From NCBI GenBank assembly GCA_029939965.1, contig JAOZRY010000190.1, forward strand, positions 1 through 6,301: DNA of 6,301 nucleotides. The letters are read 5' to 3'. The first letter of the stretch is position 1, and every line of letters starts with the position of its first letter. A model generated the notes under the pieces. That model saw only the letters and a list, made by a program, of their open reading frames with translations. It was not told the origin of the DNA and did not search any database. Position numbers and translations under genes: made by a program. Shown here in pieces: positions 1-6,230 of this stretch. The stretch is from Bacteroidales bacterium (GTDB lineage Bacteria > Bacteroidota > Bacteroidia > Bacteroidales > 4484-276).

Positions 1-629
1 ACTTCGTTGTCTTTTTCAAGCTTCATTTTTTTGAGCACGTCCTGAAGGGAATAAAAATTTTCTACTGATCCGATTACATTCTCATCTTCCATTATCGGAC
101 TTACCCCACGCATTACTAAGCCTCCACGCCCTACTTCAATACCTGTAACAGGAAGTGATGTTCGGGATACTTTTAATATAGTATTGCGAAACGAAGTAAG
201 ATCATCTCCACCATCACCATCTCCTTCACCACGCCATTCCCTCAAAAGGCTTTTGGCGGGAGGTTTATGAAAATGAATTCGCAATGAATGATTGTGAGGT
301 AAATTATTTCGCAATACATCAAATTCGTTCTTTAATTGTGTTCGCAAATATTTTCTGGCATCCTCATCACTTTCATAATTACAGGCTTTTATCACATCAT
401 CGCTGCTCGCCAACAGCACAGATATGGTTTTAGCAAACTCCGCCATTTGATTTATTTCATAATGAATAGCATTTTGAATTTTAGTGCTATTATATAAAGC
501 CTTTTCCTCCATCCGAGTATCCACTCTCTTTTTGGCATAGTATGAAATGGCTCCAATAATTGCAATCATGATGACCGCGACAGGAAAAAGAAATTTATTT
601 CTAATCGAAAGATTTGAGATTATTTTCAT
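1..629 (-). CDS. dCache_3-type membrane sensor, N-terminal part (output domain outside window)
   Basis: The minus-strand frame opens at the ATG at 629 and stays open for 209 codons to the window edge, so the gene is cut at its 3' end. Residues 1-11 are short and basic (K2, R10, K12), followed by one hydrophobic segment at about 13-31. This predicts a cytoplasmic N-terminus and a signal anchor, and supports M1 over M21. Residues 32 onward should lie outside the membrane. The stretches LRIHF (116-120), SLLREW (127-132), GDDLTSFRNT (141-150), PVTGIEVGRGGLVMRGVSPI (160-179) and GSVE (187-190) recall the double-Cache domain dCache_3, which binds small ligands in chemoreceptors, sensor kinases and cyclases. 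A Gly/Asp-rich stretch (134-143) precedes GDDL. A second membrane helix and a HAMP plus MCP, kinase or GGDEF output are expected to the left but cannot be seen. No Shine-Dalgarno precedes the start. It is divergent from the kinase genes. The dCache call is fairly sure; the output type is unknown. Confidence 0.85.
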   Translation of the reverse strand, partial: MKIISNLSIRNKFLFPVAVIMIAIIGAISYYAKKRVDTRMEEKALYNSTKIQNAIHYEINQMAEFAKTISVLLASSDDVIKACNYESDEDARKYLRTQLKNEFDVLRNNLPHNHSLRIHFHKPPAKSLLREWRGEGDGDGGDDLTSFRNTILKVSRTSLPVTGIEVGRGGLVMRGVSPIMEDENVIGSVENFYSLQDVLKKMKLEKDNE

Positions 630-962
630 GATGTTTTAGATTTTAACTAAGTTAGAAAAACGTTAACAAAATAAAGTGCTATCCTACTCATTAGGCTCTT
701 AAAAAACCACTTATGCTATCATGTTAACGATATTTTGCAGTTAGAGCATTATACTCTGCTTTATCCTGCTTTGCGGTTTCAATAATAAATCGACAATAAA
801 AAATAATAAATTGATTTAGTTCTTTGCTGATATGGCCAGATCATATAATTGATGATTATTAAACTAAAACAATTCTTCAAATCTTCGTTCACAGTTAAAA
901 CTCCTGTAAAATTACTACTTTAGCCCCACTTACAAAAGGTCAACCCAAACTTTTATAGTTTC
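630..962. other. Divergent intergenic region
   Basis: This 333-bp AT-rich gap separates the minus-strand dCache gene from the plus-strand hybrid kinase, so it should carry two outward promoters. I see no convincing gene or structured RNA. It contains an 8-bp inverted repeat (CGTTAACA at 661-668 and TGTTAACG at 722-729), a 10-bp direct repeat AATAATAAAT at 781-790 and 802-811 (21 bp apart), and a TAACAA half-site at 664-669 resembling the dyad at 4133-4146. For the leftward gene the best -7 match is TTATTTTG (complement of 667-674), one base off TAnnTTTG and with no good upstream element. Confidence 0.6.
823..851 (+). promoter_or_regulatory. Candidate promoter for the hybrid kinase gene
   Basis: TTTG at 823-826 is followed after 17 nt by TATAATTG at 844-851, which differs from the Bacteroidota -7 consensus TAnnTTTG at one base. 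The spacing fits the TTG-N17-23-TAnnTTTG pattern known for Flavobacterium-type promoters. Transcription would start near 857, giving a leader of about 105 nt. A second one-mismatch box, TACTTTAG at 916-923, lies closer to the start codon but lacks an upstream TTG. In such AT-rich DNA, one-mismatch matches are expected by chance, so this is tentative. Confidence 0.3.
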
Positions 963-3900
963 ATGGAAATAAATTTGAGCAAAAAACAATTTGAACAACG
1001 TTATATCATTCTAAGTAAGCAACTTGAGGAAGTTAGAGAATCGCTAAAAAAATCAAAAAAAGAGGTCTCAGAATATCGGCAAATTGTTGAAAATGCTAAA
1101 TATGCTATAATAAAAATTTCGTTGAATGAGCACATTGAATTTGTAAATCCTTTTGCTGTGGATTTGTTTGGCTCAATGAAAAACGAAACCATCCGGAAAA
1201 GAATCTTCAATTCGGTAATTAAAAACAAAATAGGCAACAGATGCACTGTTAAGGAATTAATGACAGAACTTCTGGCAGAAAAATCCGGTTTATTGCTGCA
1301 TGAGAAAAAAATAAAAGCACGTAATGGCACGATGATATGGATATCCTGGACGATAAGATTAATATTTGATGAAAAAAATATACCAGGAGGCATTGTTGTA
1401 ACAGGTACCAATATTTCTCAAAGAAAGTTTGCAGAAGATGCATTGCGCGAAAGTGAATTTAATCTGACAAAAGCACAGGAAGTAGCCAAAACTGGTAGCT
1501 GGGCATGGGAAATTGATTCTGACAATATTGATTGCTCCGAATATTTTTTTAAGATTTTCGGAATACCACCTTCAAAAAGTTACAAGTTCCTCCTTAATGA
1601 ATTAAACAAAAAAATCTTTCCTGAATATCGCGACTATATCAATCAGAAGATAAAACGAGCCATTGATAAAGGATCAATCGAATCGTTTACATACAGGATA
1701 CAAAACGATTTGGGAGAAATTAGGTGGATAATGGAAGAGGTTTCTCTTCTCGGCGACATCGACAAAAAGAAACAAATACTGATTGGATCCATCCGCGACA
1801 TTACTGATCAAAAAAAAGCCGAAGATAAACTCAAAGAATACCTGTTAATTGTTTCATCGTCCAGCGAATTAATGTCGCTAATCGATCCTGAATACCGGTA
1901 CGTAAATGTGAACCAGGCATATTTAGATGCCTATAAAAAAAATGTTGATGAGATAGAAGGACACACCATTGCTGAGATGTTTGGAGATACTAATTTTGAA
2001 GAAATAATTAAACCAAATATTGATAAATGCTTGCTTGGCGAACATCTTACCGACCAATATTGGTTTACTTTCCCGAACGGAAAACATTGTTATCTTGATG
2101 TAAAATACAATCCCGTACTTGAAATTGATGGGACCATATCAGGGGTTACTGTTAGTGCAAGAGATATTACGGATGTAAAAAAAGTAGAAGAGCAATTAAG
2201 GATATTCAAGCTTTTTGCAGAAGAGTCGGAAGTAGGTTTTGGAATGGCAGATATTAATGGTAACATTACCTACGTAAATTCAAGAATGCGAAGTATGGCC
2301 GGCTTTGCGAGTTCTGATGAGTTGATTGGAACTAATATTTCCGAATCATATTTAGGCAATTATCACGATAAAATTGAGAATGAAATCCTGCCAGGCATTA
2401 AAAGCAAAGGTCAATGGACTGGCGAAATTGACCTGGTACGAAAAGATGGTATTGTAATTCACACTATCGAAAATTTTTTTATTATTCGCGATGAGTATAA
2501 CAAAGCTGTTTCTTATGCTCTTACGGTAACAGATATTACCGACCGCAAACTGGCAGAAAAAGCATTACAACAATCGCGCGAAGAGGCCATTAAAGCCAAC
2601 AAAGCCAAATCGGAGTTTCTGGCAAATATGAGTCATGAAATACGAACACCTCTCAATGCTGTTATTGGTTTTACCGAATTGCTTGAGACTATGGTTGATG
2701 ATAAAAAACAAATTAGTTACCTGCAATCCATCAAATCGGGCGGAAAAAACCTTTTGATGTTGATTAATGATATTCTCGACTTATCGAAAATTGAAGCCGG
2801 AAAGCTGGAATTTAAATTTGAACCCATCAATCCATGGCTGCTTATTGATGAAATAAAACAGATTTTTTCGATTAAAATCCACGAGAAAGATCTCGATTTT
2901 ATTGTTGATGTGGATAAAGGCCTCCCGGTGAGCCTGATACTTGATGAGGTTAGAGTAAGACAGGTAATTTTTAACCTCATCGGAAATGCCATCAAATTTA
3001 CCGAAAGAGGGTTTGTGAAGTTTAAGGTAAAAAAAATACCCTCTCAAAAAGAGAGCAGCCGGGTGGATATAATTGTAAATGTTGAGGACACAGGAATAGG
3101 AATTCCTGACGAACAACAGCAAAGAATTTTTGACGCTTTTCAGCAGCAGAGCGGACAAAGCACCCGAAAATATGGTGGCACAGGCCTTGGCCTTTCTATT
3201 AGCAAGCGATTGGTTGAAATGATGGGTGGATCTATTTCGCTCAAAAGTGAAGTGGGTAAAGGTTCCGTTTTCTCTTTCATACTCAAAGAGGTATCTGTAG
3301 GCGCTGCCATCGACAGCCTCCCTGTGGAAGACGTGCTTGATGTAGATAATATTGAGTTTGAACCAACAAAAATTATGATCGTTGATGATGTTGAATCCAA
3401 CAGGCGAATTATTAGTGAAAATTTTAAATCCCCTACCCTAAAAGTTATCGAAGCAAAAGACGGGCATGAAGCTGTACTTTTAACAACCCGGTTAATGCCC
3501 GATATTGCAATTATGGATATTAGAATGCCTGTTATGGATGGTTTTGAAGCGGCCAAACAAATTAAAACAAAACATAAAACCAGCAACATAAAAATAATTG
3601 CCCTCACCGCATCGATGCGCAGCAATGATCAGGATGAAATTTATGAAAAATATTTTGATGGCTACCTGAAAAAACCTGTTACTCGTGTGGAACTTTTTAG
3701 AGAATTGATGCGGTTTCGTAAATTTACTGAAATCAGACAAAAAAAACCTGTCGGGCAGGATTCAGAAAAATTTAATTACCCTGAAAACGAAATTCCAAAG
3801 CTCACAAAAGAAGAAATAATGAGACTGCTAAAATTAATTGATGGTAAATTGTATGAACAATGGAAAGAAGCTAATACCTATCAAATGAGCGATGAGATAG

Positions 3901-4076
3901 AGAAGTTTGCCAAAATGATAATGGTTACGGGCGAGAAATTCAAATACACTGCCCTATATAATTTCGGCAACCAACTCGCTGAGGCAGTCGATCATTTCGA
4001 TCTTGAAATAATGGATAGCCTTTTGAAAAATTACCCAAACATGATTCACAAATTGAAAAATAAATGTTGTGAATAA
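963..4076 (+). CDS. Soluble PAS-rich hybrid histidine kinase (PAS x4-HisKA-HATPase-REC)
   Basis: This 1037-residue protein has no signal peptide or membrane helix, so it should sense in the cytoplasm. A coiled coil (about 10-38) precedes four PAS domains at roughly 39-158, 165-288, 290-412 and 413-535; the last three end in DITD plus a helical linker (279-282, 401-404, 524-527), while the first ends more loosely at TNIS (149-152). HisKA carries the phosphoacceptor H558 in SHEIRTP. The ATPase domain shows the N box (N671, N675), G1 (DTGIGI, 709-714), F box (722-726) and G2 (GGTGLGLSISK, 738-748). The receiver has acidic D808/D809, phosphoacceptor D852, T882 and K904, so kinase and receiver both look active. 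Residues about 940-1037 form a helical extension without an Hpt motif, ending CCE. Expected reaction: ATP-dependent autophosphorylation of H558 and transfer to D852. No individual PAS ligand can be named. The ATG at 963 has no Shine-Dalgarno, as is usual in Bacteroidota; the preceding bases do not offer a better start. The family call is very secure; the stimulus is unknown. Confidence 0.96.
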   Translation: MEINLSKKQFEQRYIILSKQLEEVRESLKKSKKEVSEYRQIVENAKYAIIKISLNEHIEFVNPFAVDLFGSMKNETIRKRIFNSVIKNKIGNRCTVKELMTELLAEKSGLLLHEKKIKARNGTMIWISWTIRLIFDEKNIPGGIVVTGTNISQRKFAEDALRESEFNLTKAQEVAKTGSWAWEIDSDNIDCSEYFFKIFGIPPSKSYKFLLNELNKKIFPEYRDYINQKIKRAIDKGSIESFTYRIQNDLGEIRWIMEEVSLLGDIDKKKQILIGSIRDITDQKKAEDKLKEYLLIVSSSSELMSLIDPEYRYVNVNQAYLDAYKKNVDEIEGHTIAEMFGDTNFEEIIKPNIDKCLLGEHLTDQYWFTFPNGKHCYLDVKYNPVLEIDGTISGVTVSARDITDVKKVEEQLRIFKLFAEESEVGFGMADINGNITYVNSRMRSMAGFASSDELIGTNISESYLGNYHDKIENEILPGIKSKGQWTGEIDLVRKDGIVIHTIENFFIIRDEYNKAVSYALTVTDITDRKLAEKALQQSREEAIKANKAKSEFLANMSHEIRTPLNAVIGFTELLETMVDDKKQISYLQSIKSGGKNLLMLINDILDLSKIEAGKLEFKFEPINPWLLIDEIKQIFSIKIHEKDLDFIVDVDKGLPVSLILDEVRVRQVIFNLIGNAIKFTERGFVKFKVKKIPSQKESSRVDIIVNVEDTGIGIPDEQQQRIFDAFQQQSGQSTRKYGGTGLGLSISKRLVEMMGGSISLKSEVGKGSVFSFILKEVSVGAAIDSLPVEDVLDVDNIEFEPTKIMIVDDVESNRRIISENFKSPTLKVIEAKDGHEAVLLTTRLMPDIAIMDIRMPVMDGFEAAKQIKTKHKTSNIKIIALTASMRSNDQDEIYEKYFDGYLKKPVTRVELFRELMRFRKFTEIRQKKPVGQDSEKFNYPENEIPKLTKEEIMRLLKLIDGKLYEQWKEANTYQMSDEIEKFAKMIMVTGEKFKYTALYNFGNQLAEAVDHFDLEIMDSLLKNYPNMIHKLKNKCCE

Positions 4077-4095
4077 ACTTTTTACGAAAGAAAAC

Positions 4096-4125
4096 TTGCT
4101 CATTGCTTTTGTTTTCCTATTTTTG
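4096..4125 (+). promoter_or_regulatory. Bacteroidota-type promoter for the REC-kinase/regulator pair
   Basis: TTG at 4096-4098, a 19-nt spacer, and TATTTTTG at 4118-4125 give an exact match to the Bacteroidota consensus TTG-N19-TAnnTTTG. It sits in the 71-bp gap after the hybrid kinase. The predicted start of transcription is about 4130-4133, leaving a leader of only about 15-18 nt. If real, the two downstream genes can be expressed separately from the hybrid kinase, though read-through is also possible because no convincing terminator lies between them. Confidence 0.55.
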
Positions 4126-4132
4126 GATAAAA

Positions 4133-4146
4133 TAACAAGGTTGTTA
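4133..4146. promoter_or_regulatory. 14-bp perfect dyad at the promoter/start-codon junction
   Basis: TAACAA (4133-4138), GG, TTGTTA (4141-4146) is a perfect inverted repeat with a 2-bp centre. It starts where transcription from the 4096-4125 promoter should begin and ends one base before the ATG at 4148. Such placement suits an operator for a dimeric repressor or autoregulator. The AAGG inside it (4137-4140) could also act as a weak Shine-Dalgarno 7 nt before the start. Function is inferred from symmetry and position only. Confidence 0.4.
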
Positions 4147-4147
4147 A

Positions 4148-5269
4148 ATGCTGGATAATAATCCTAAAATATTACTTGTTGATGATAATCCGATCAATAT
4201 TCGGGTAGCAGCCAAGATATTGCGAACCAACAATTATAACATCTCATTTTCGCAAAGTGGTAAAGGAGCAATTCAAAAAGCCAATAAAATTGATTTTGAT
4301 TTGATATTGCTTGATATTATGATGCCCGAAATGGATGGTTATGAGGTTTGTAAAATCTTGAAGGAACAACCCCAGACCCGGAACATCCCAATCATTTTTC
4401 TTACTGCCAGAACTGAAACCGAGAATGTGGTACAGGCATTTGAGCTTGGAGGAGCCGATTATGTTACAAAGCCTTTTAACGGCAATGAATTATTATCGCG
4501 GGTAGAAACACACATTCGCCTGAAAAAATCGCGCGAAGCACTGGAGGAAACAAACATAAAGCTTAAGGAATCTAATGACACCAAGGATAAAATGTTTTCT
4601 ATTATAAGCCACGACCTTCTGGGGCCTTTCGGAAACATTAAAGAATCGCTTGAATTGATTGCCAATAAAGAAGTGGAGATGGACGAAGAAAGTATGCTGC
4701 AATTTATAAAAGCCACCTGGAACTCAATCAGCAACTCCTATTCGTTACTCGAAAACCTTTTATATTGGGCACGAAATCAGCAGGGTAAAATGGTTTATAA
4801 CCCAAAGATTATCGATTTAAACAAGATTATACATGAAACTTATGATCTGCTGGCAAATGTTGCAAAAAATAAATCTATTACTCTGAAAACAAATATCTTA
4901 AAACAATTTGAAGCTTATGCAGATAAAAATGCAGTAAAAACTATTCAGAGAAATCTAATTGCAAATGCCATAAAATTCACAAAACCAGGCGGATCAATTA
5001 CCACACAAATAATCGAATTTAACAAAAGTTTTCTACAGGTTTCTGTTTGCGATACCGGTGTAGGCATGGAACATAATAAAGCATTACAACTGTTTAGCGG
5101 TAAAGAAAAAAACGAACCCAAATGGGGCACTAAAGGCGAGAAAGGTGTTGGATTGGGTCTTGTAATCTCAAAAGAATTTGTAGAAAAACATGGTGGCAAA
5201 ATTTGGGCTGAAAGCCAACCTGATAAGGGCAGTACATTTTATTTTACACTTCCTAAATACATGAACTAA
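4148..5269 (+). CDS. Receiver-first histidine kinase (REC-HisKA-HATPase_c)
   Basis: This 373-residue soluble protein is a kinase whose input is a receiver domain. The receiver (about 7-122) has D12/D13, phosphoacceptor D56 in LLDIMMPEMDG, T86 and K108 in TKPF. A helical linker (about 123-148, rich in K, E and L) leads to HisKA with phosphoacceptor H155 in ISHDLLGPF. The ATPase domain shows the N box (N269, N273), G1 (DTGVGM, 302-307) and G2 (GEKGVGLGLVISK, 330-342), ending in the usual GSTFYFTLP. All catalytic residues are present. H155 is followed by D156 but the +4 position is G159, where the phosphatase motif E/DxxT/N has Thr or Asn. Expected role: phosphorylation of D56 by another kinase adjusts autophosphorylation of H155, which then feeds a partner receiver, possibly the next gene's. 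The stop is 3 nt before that gene, so the two form an operon. The start at 4148 begins the receiver's first strand as expected and follows a weak AAGG. Confidence 0.95.
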   Translation: MLDNNPKILLVDDNPINIRVAAKILRTNNYNISFSQSGKGAIQKANKIDFDLILLDIMMPEMDGYEVCKILKEQPQTRNIPIIFLTARTETENVVQAFELGGADYVTKPFNGNELLSRVETHIRLKKSREALEETNIKLKESNDTKDKMFSIISHDLLGPFGNIKESLELIANKEVEMDEESMLQFIKATWNSISNSYSLLENLLYWARNQQGKMVYNPKIIDLNKIIHETYDLLANVAKNKSITLKTNILKQFEAYADKNAVKTIQRNLIANAIKFTKPGGSITTQIIEFNKSFLQVSVCDTGVGMEHNKALQLFSGKEKNEPKWGTKGEKGVGLGLVISKEFVEKHGGKIWAESQPDKGSTFYFTLPKYMN

Positions 5270-5272
5270 ATT

Positions 5273-6163
5273 ATGGAATTAAAAGAGAGTAAAAAGAAGA
5301 TATTAATTGTGGACGATGTTCCAAAAAACATTGAGTTAGCGGCGAGCATCTTGCAAACAAAAAATTACAACATCACCTTTGCCAAAAGTGGCTCCATTGC
5401 TCTTGAAAAGGTTAAGTCGATCGATTTCGATTTAATATTGTTAGATGTAATGATGCCCGAAATGGATGGTTTCGAGGTATGCCAACATCTCAAGGATGAT
5501 GAAAACACAAAAGATATCCCGGTAATTTTCCTAACGGCAAAGTCGGAAACCGAAAATGTGATTAAAGGCTTCGAACTTGGTGCTGTTGATTATGTTACAA
5601 AACCATTCAAAACAGATGAATTGCTGGCCAGGGTTAAAACCCACGTTGAAATTCGCAAGAAACTGGAAGAGAAAAAGGAAATTGAAAAAATTCTGATGGA
5701 GACTATCGACCCAAAAGAACAGCATCAATTGATGGATGAACTTGGTGTGGAAAATTCTGAGGAAACTGAGAGCCTGAAAAAACAACTTGAATCCAGGAAA
5801 GCCGAACTCGAAAATGTAACACTATTCTATGAGCTTAGGAGTCAGATGGATAAGCTGATTCAGGATAAAAGCCCGGTTGCTCGCATGGAAATAAGACATA
5901 TCAAGGAGATGATTTCTAATCTGTTTATCGACAAAAGTAACCAGGAGTTTCACCGCTCTCTCAAGAACAACTTCCCGAAACTCACTTTTGACGATTTGAG
6001 ACTTTGCTCCTACTTGAAGCAACGTTTCCTAAATGTGGAGATAGCTGAGTTTCTCGAAACTTCTCCCGAAGCCGTTTACACCCGAAAATCAAGACTGCGC
6101 CAAAAGCTCGATTTAACCAAAGATCAGGATATTACCGAATTTTTGGCAAACTATGTTTATTAA
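5273..6163 (+). CDS. DNA-binding response regulator (REC, coiled coil, LuxR-like HTH)
   Basis: This 296-residue protein is the likely transcriptional output of the cassette. The receiver (about 9-124) has D14/D15, phosphoacceptor D58 in LLDVMMPEMDG, T88 and K110 in TKPF. Residues about 122-200 are strongly charged and helical, probably a dimerising coiled coil. Residues about 226-290 form a LuxR/GerE-like helix-turn-helix: FPKLTFDDLRLCSYL (234-248) enters the domain, EIAEFLETSPEAVYT (256-270) spans the turn, and RKSRLRQKL (271-279) should be the basic end of the recognition helix. This FPxLTxxDLRLCxYL type is common in Bacteroidota regulators, where it often follows TPR repeats or sensor propellers; here it follows a receiver. 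By hand alignment the receiver matches the upstream kinase's receiver at 75 of 120 positions. The ATG is 3 nt after the previous stop and has no Shine-Dalgarno, suggesting translational coupling. Targets are unknown; autoregulation through the dyad at 4133-4146 is possible. Confidence 0.93.
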   Translation: MELKESKKKILIVDDVPKNIELAASILQTKNYNITFAKSGSIALEKVKSIDFDLILLDVMMPEMDGFEVCQHLKDDENTKDIPVIFLTAKSETENVIKGFELGAVDYVTKPFKTDELLARVKTHVEIRKKLEEKKEIEKILMETIDPKEQHQLMDELGVENSEETESLKKQLESRKAELENVTLFYELRSQMDKLIQDKSPVARMEIRHIKEMISNLFIDKSNQEFHRSLKNNFPKLTFDDLRLCSYLKQRFLNVEIAEFLETSPEAVYTRKSRLRQKLDLTKDQDITEFLANYVY

Positions 6164-6180
6164 TCCAGGTAGTTTTCTAA

Positions 6181-6196
6181 TACCATTCTCGTGGTA
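6181..6196 (+). terminator. Weak hairpin after the operon, possible terminator
   Basis: TACCA (6181-6185) pairs with TGGTA (6192-6196), extended by one T-G wobble around a 4-nt loop. It lies 18 nt after the last stop codon. The stem is short and the following bases are not a clear T run, so termination here is only a possibility. Confidence 0.22.
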
Positions 6197-6230
6197 AACA
6201 ATGATTCTGTTGTTCTATTAATAATGATGA

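Noticed and set aside
781..811. Direct repeat AATAATAAAT spaced 21 bp as a regulatory element
   Set aside because: It is low-complexity A/T sequence in an AT-rich gap, so chance is the likely cause despite the two-helical-turn spacing.
3140..3625. Open frame of about 160 codons on the minus strand opposite the hybrid kinase
   Set aside because: It lies fully inside a well-supported kinase/receiver coding region on the other strand, and its composition (Ser, Ile, Leu rich, low-complexity runs) resembles no known family.
4087..4125. Terminator after the hybrid kinase gene (GAAAAC at 4090-4095 with GTTTTC at 4111-4116)
   Set aside because: The stem is six mostly A-T pairs with a 15-nt loop; it overlaps the stronger promoter match and is unlikely to be stable.
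963..6163. Truncation, frameshift or insertion in the signalling genes
   Set aside because: All three frames are intact, domains are complete in order, and every phosphoacceptor and ATP-binding motif is present.
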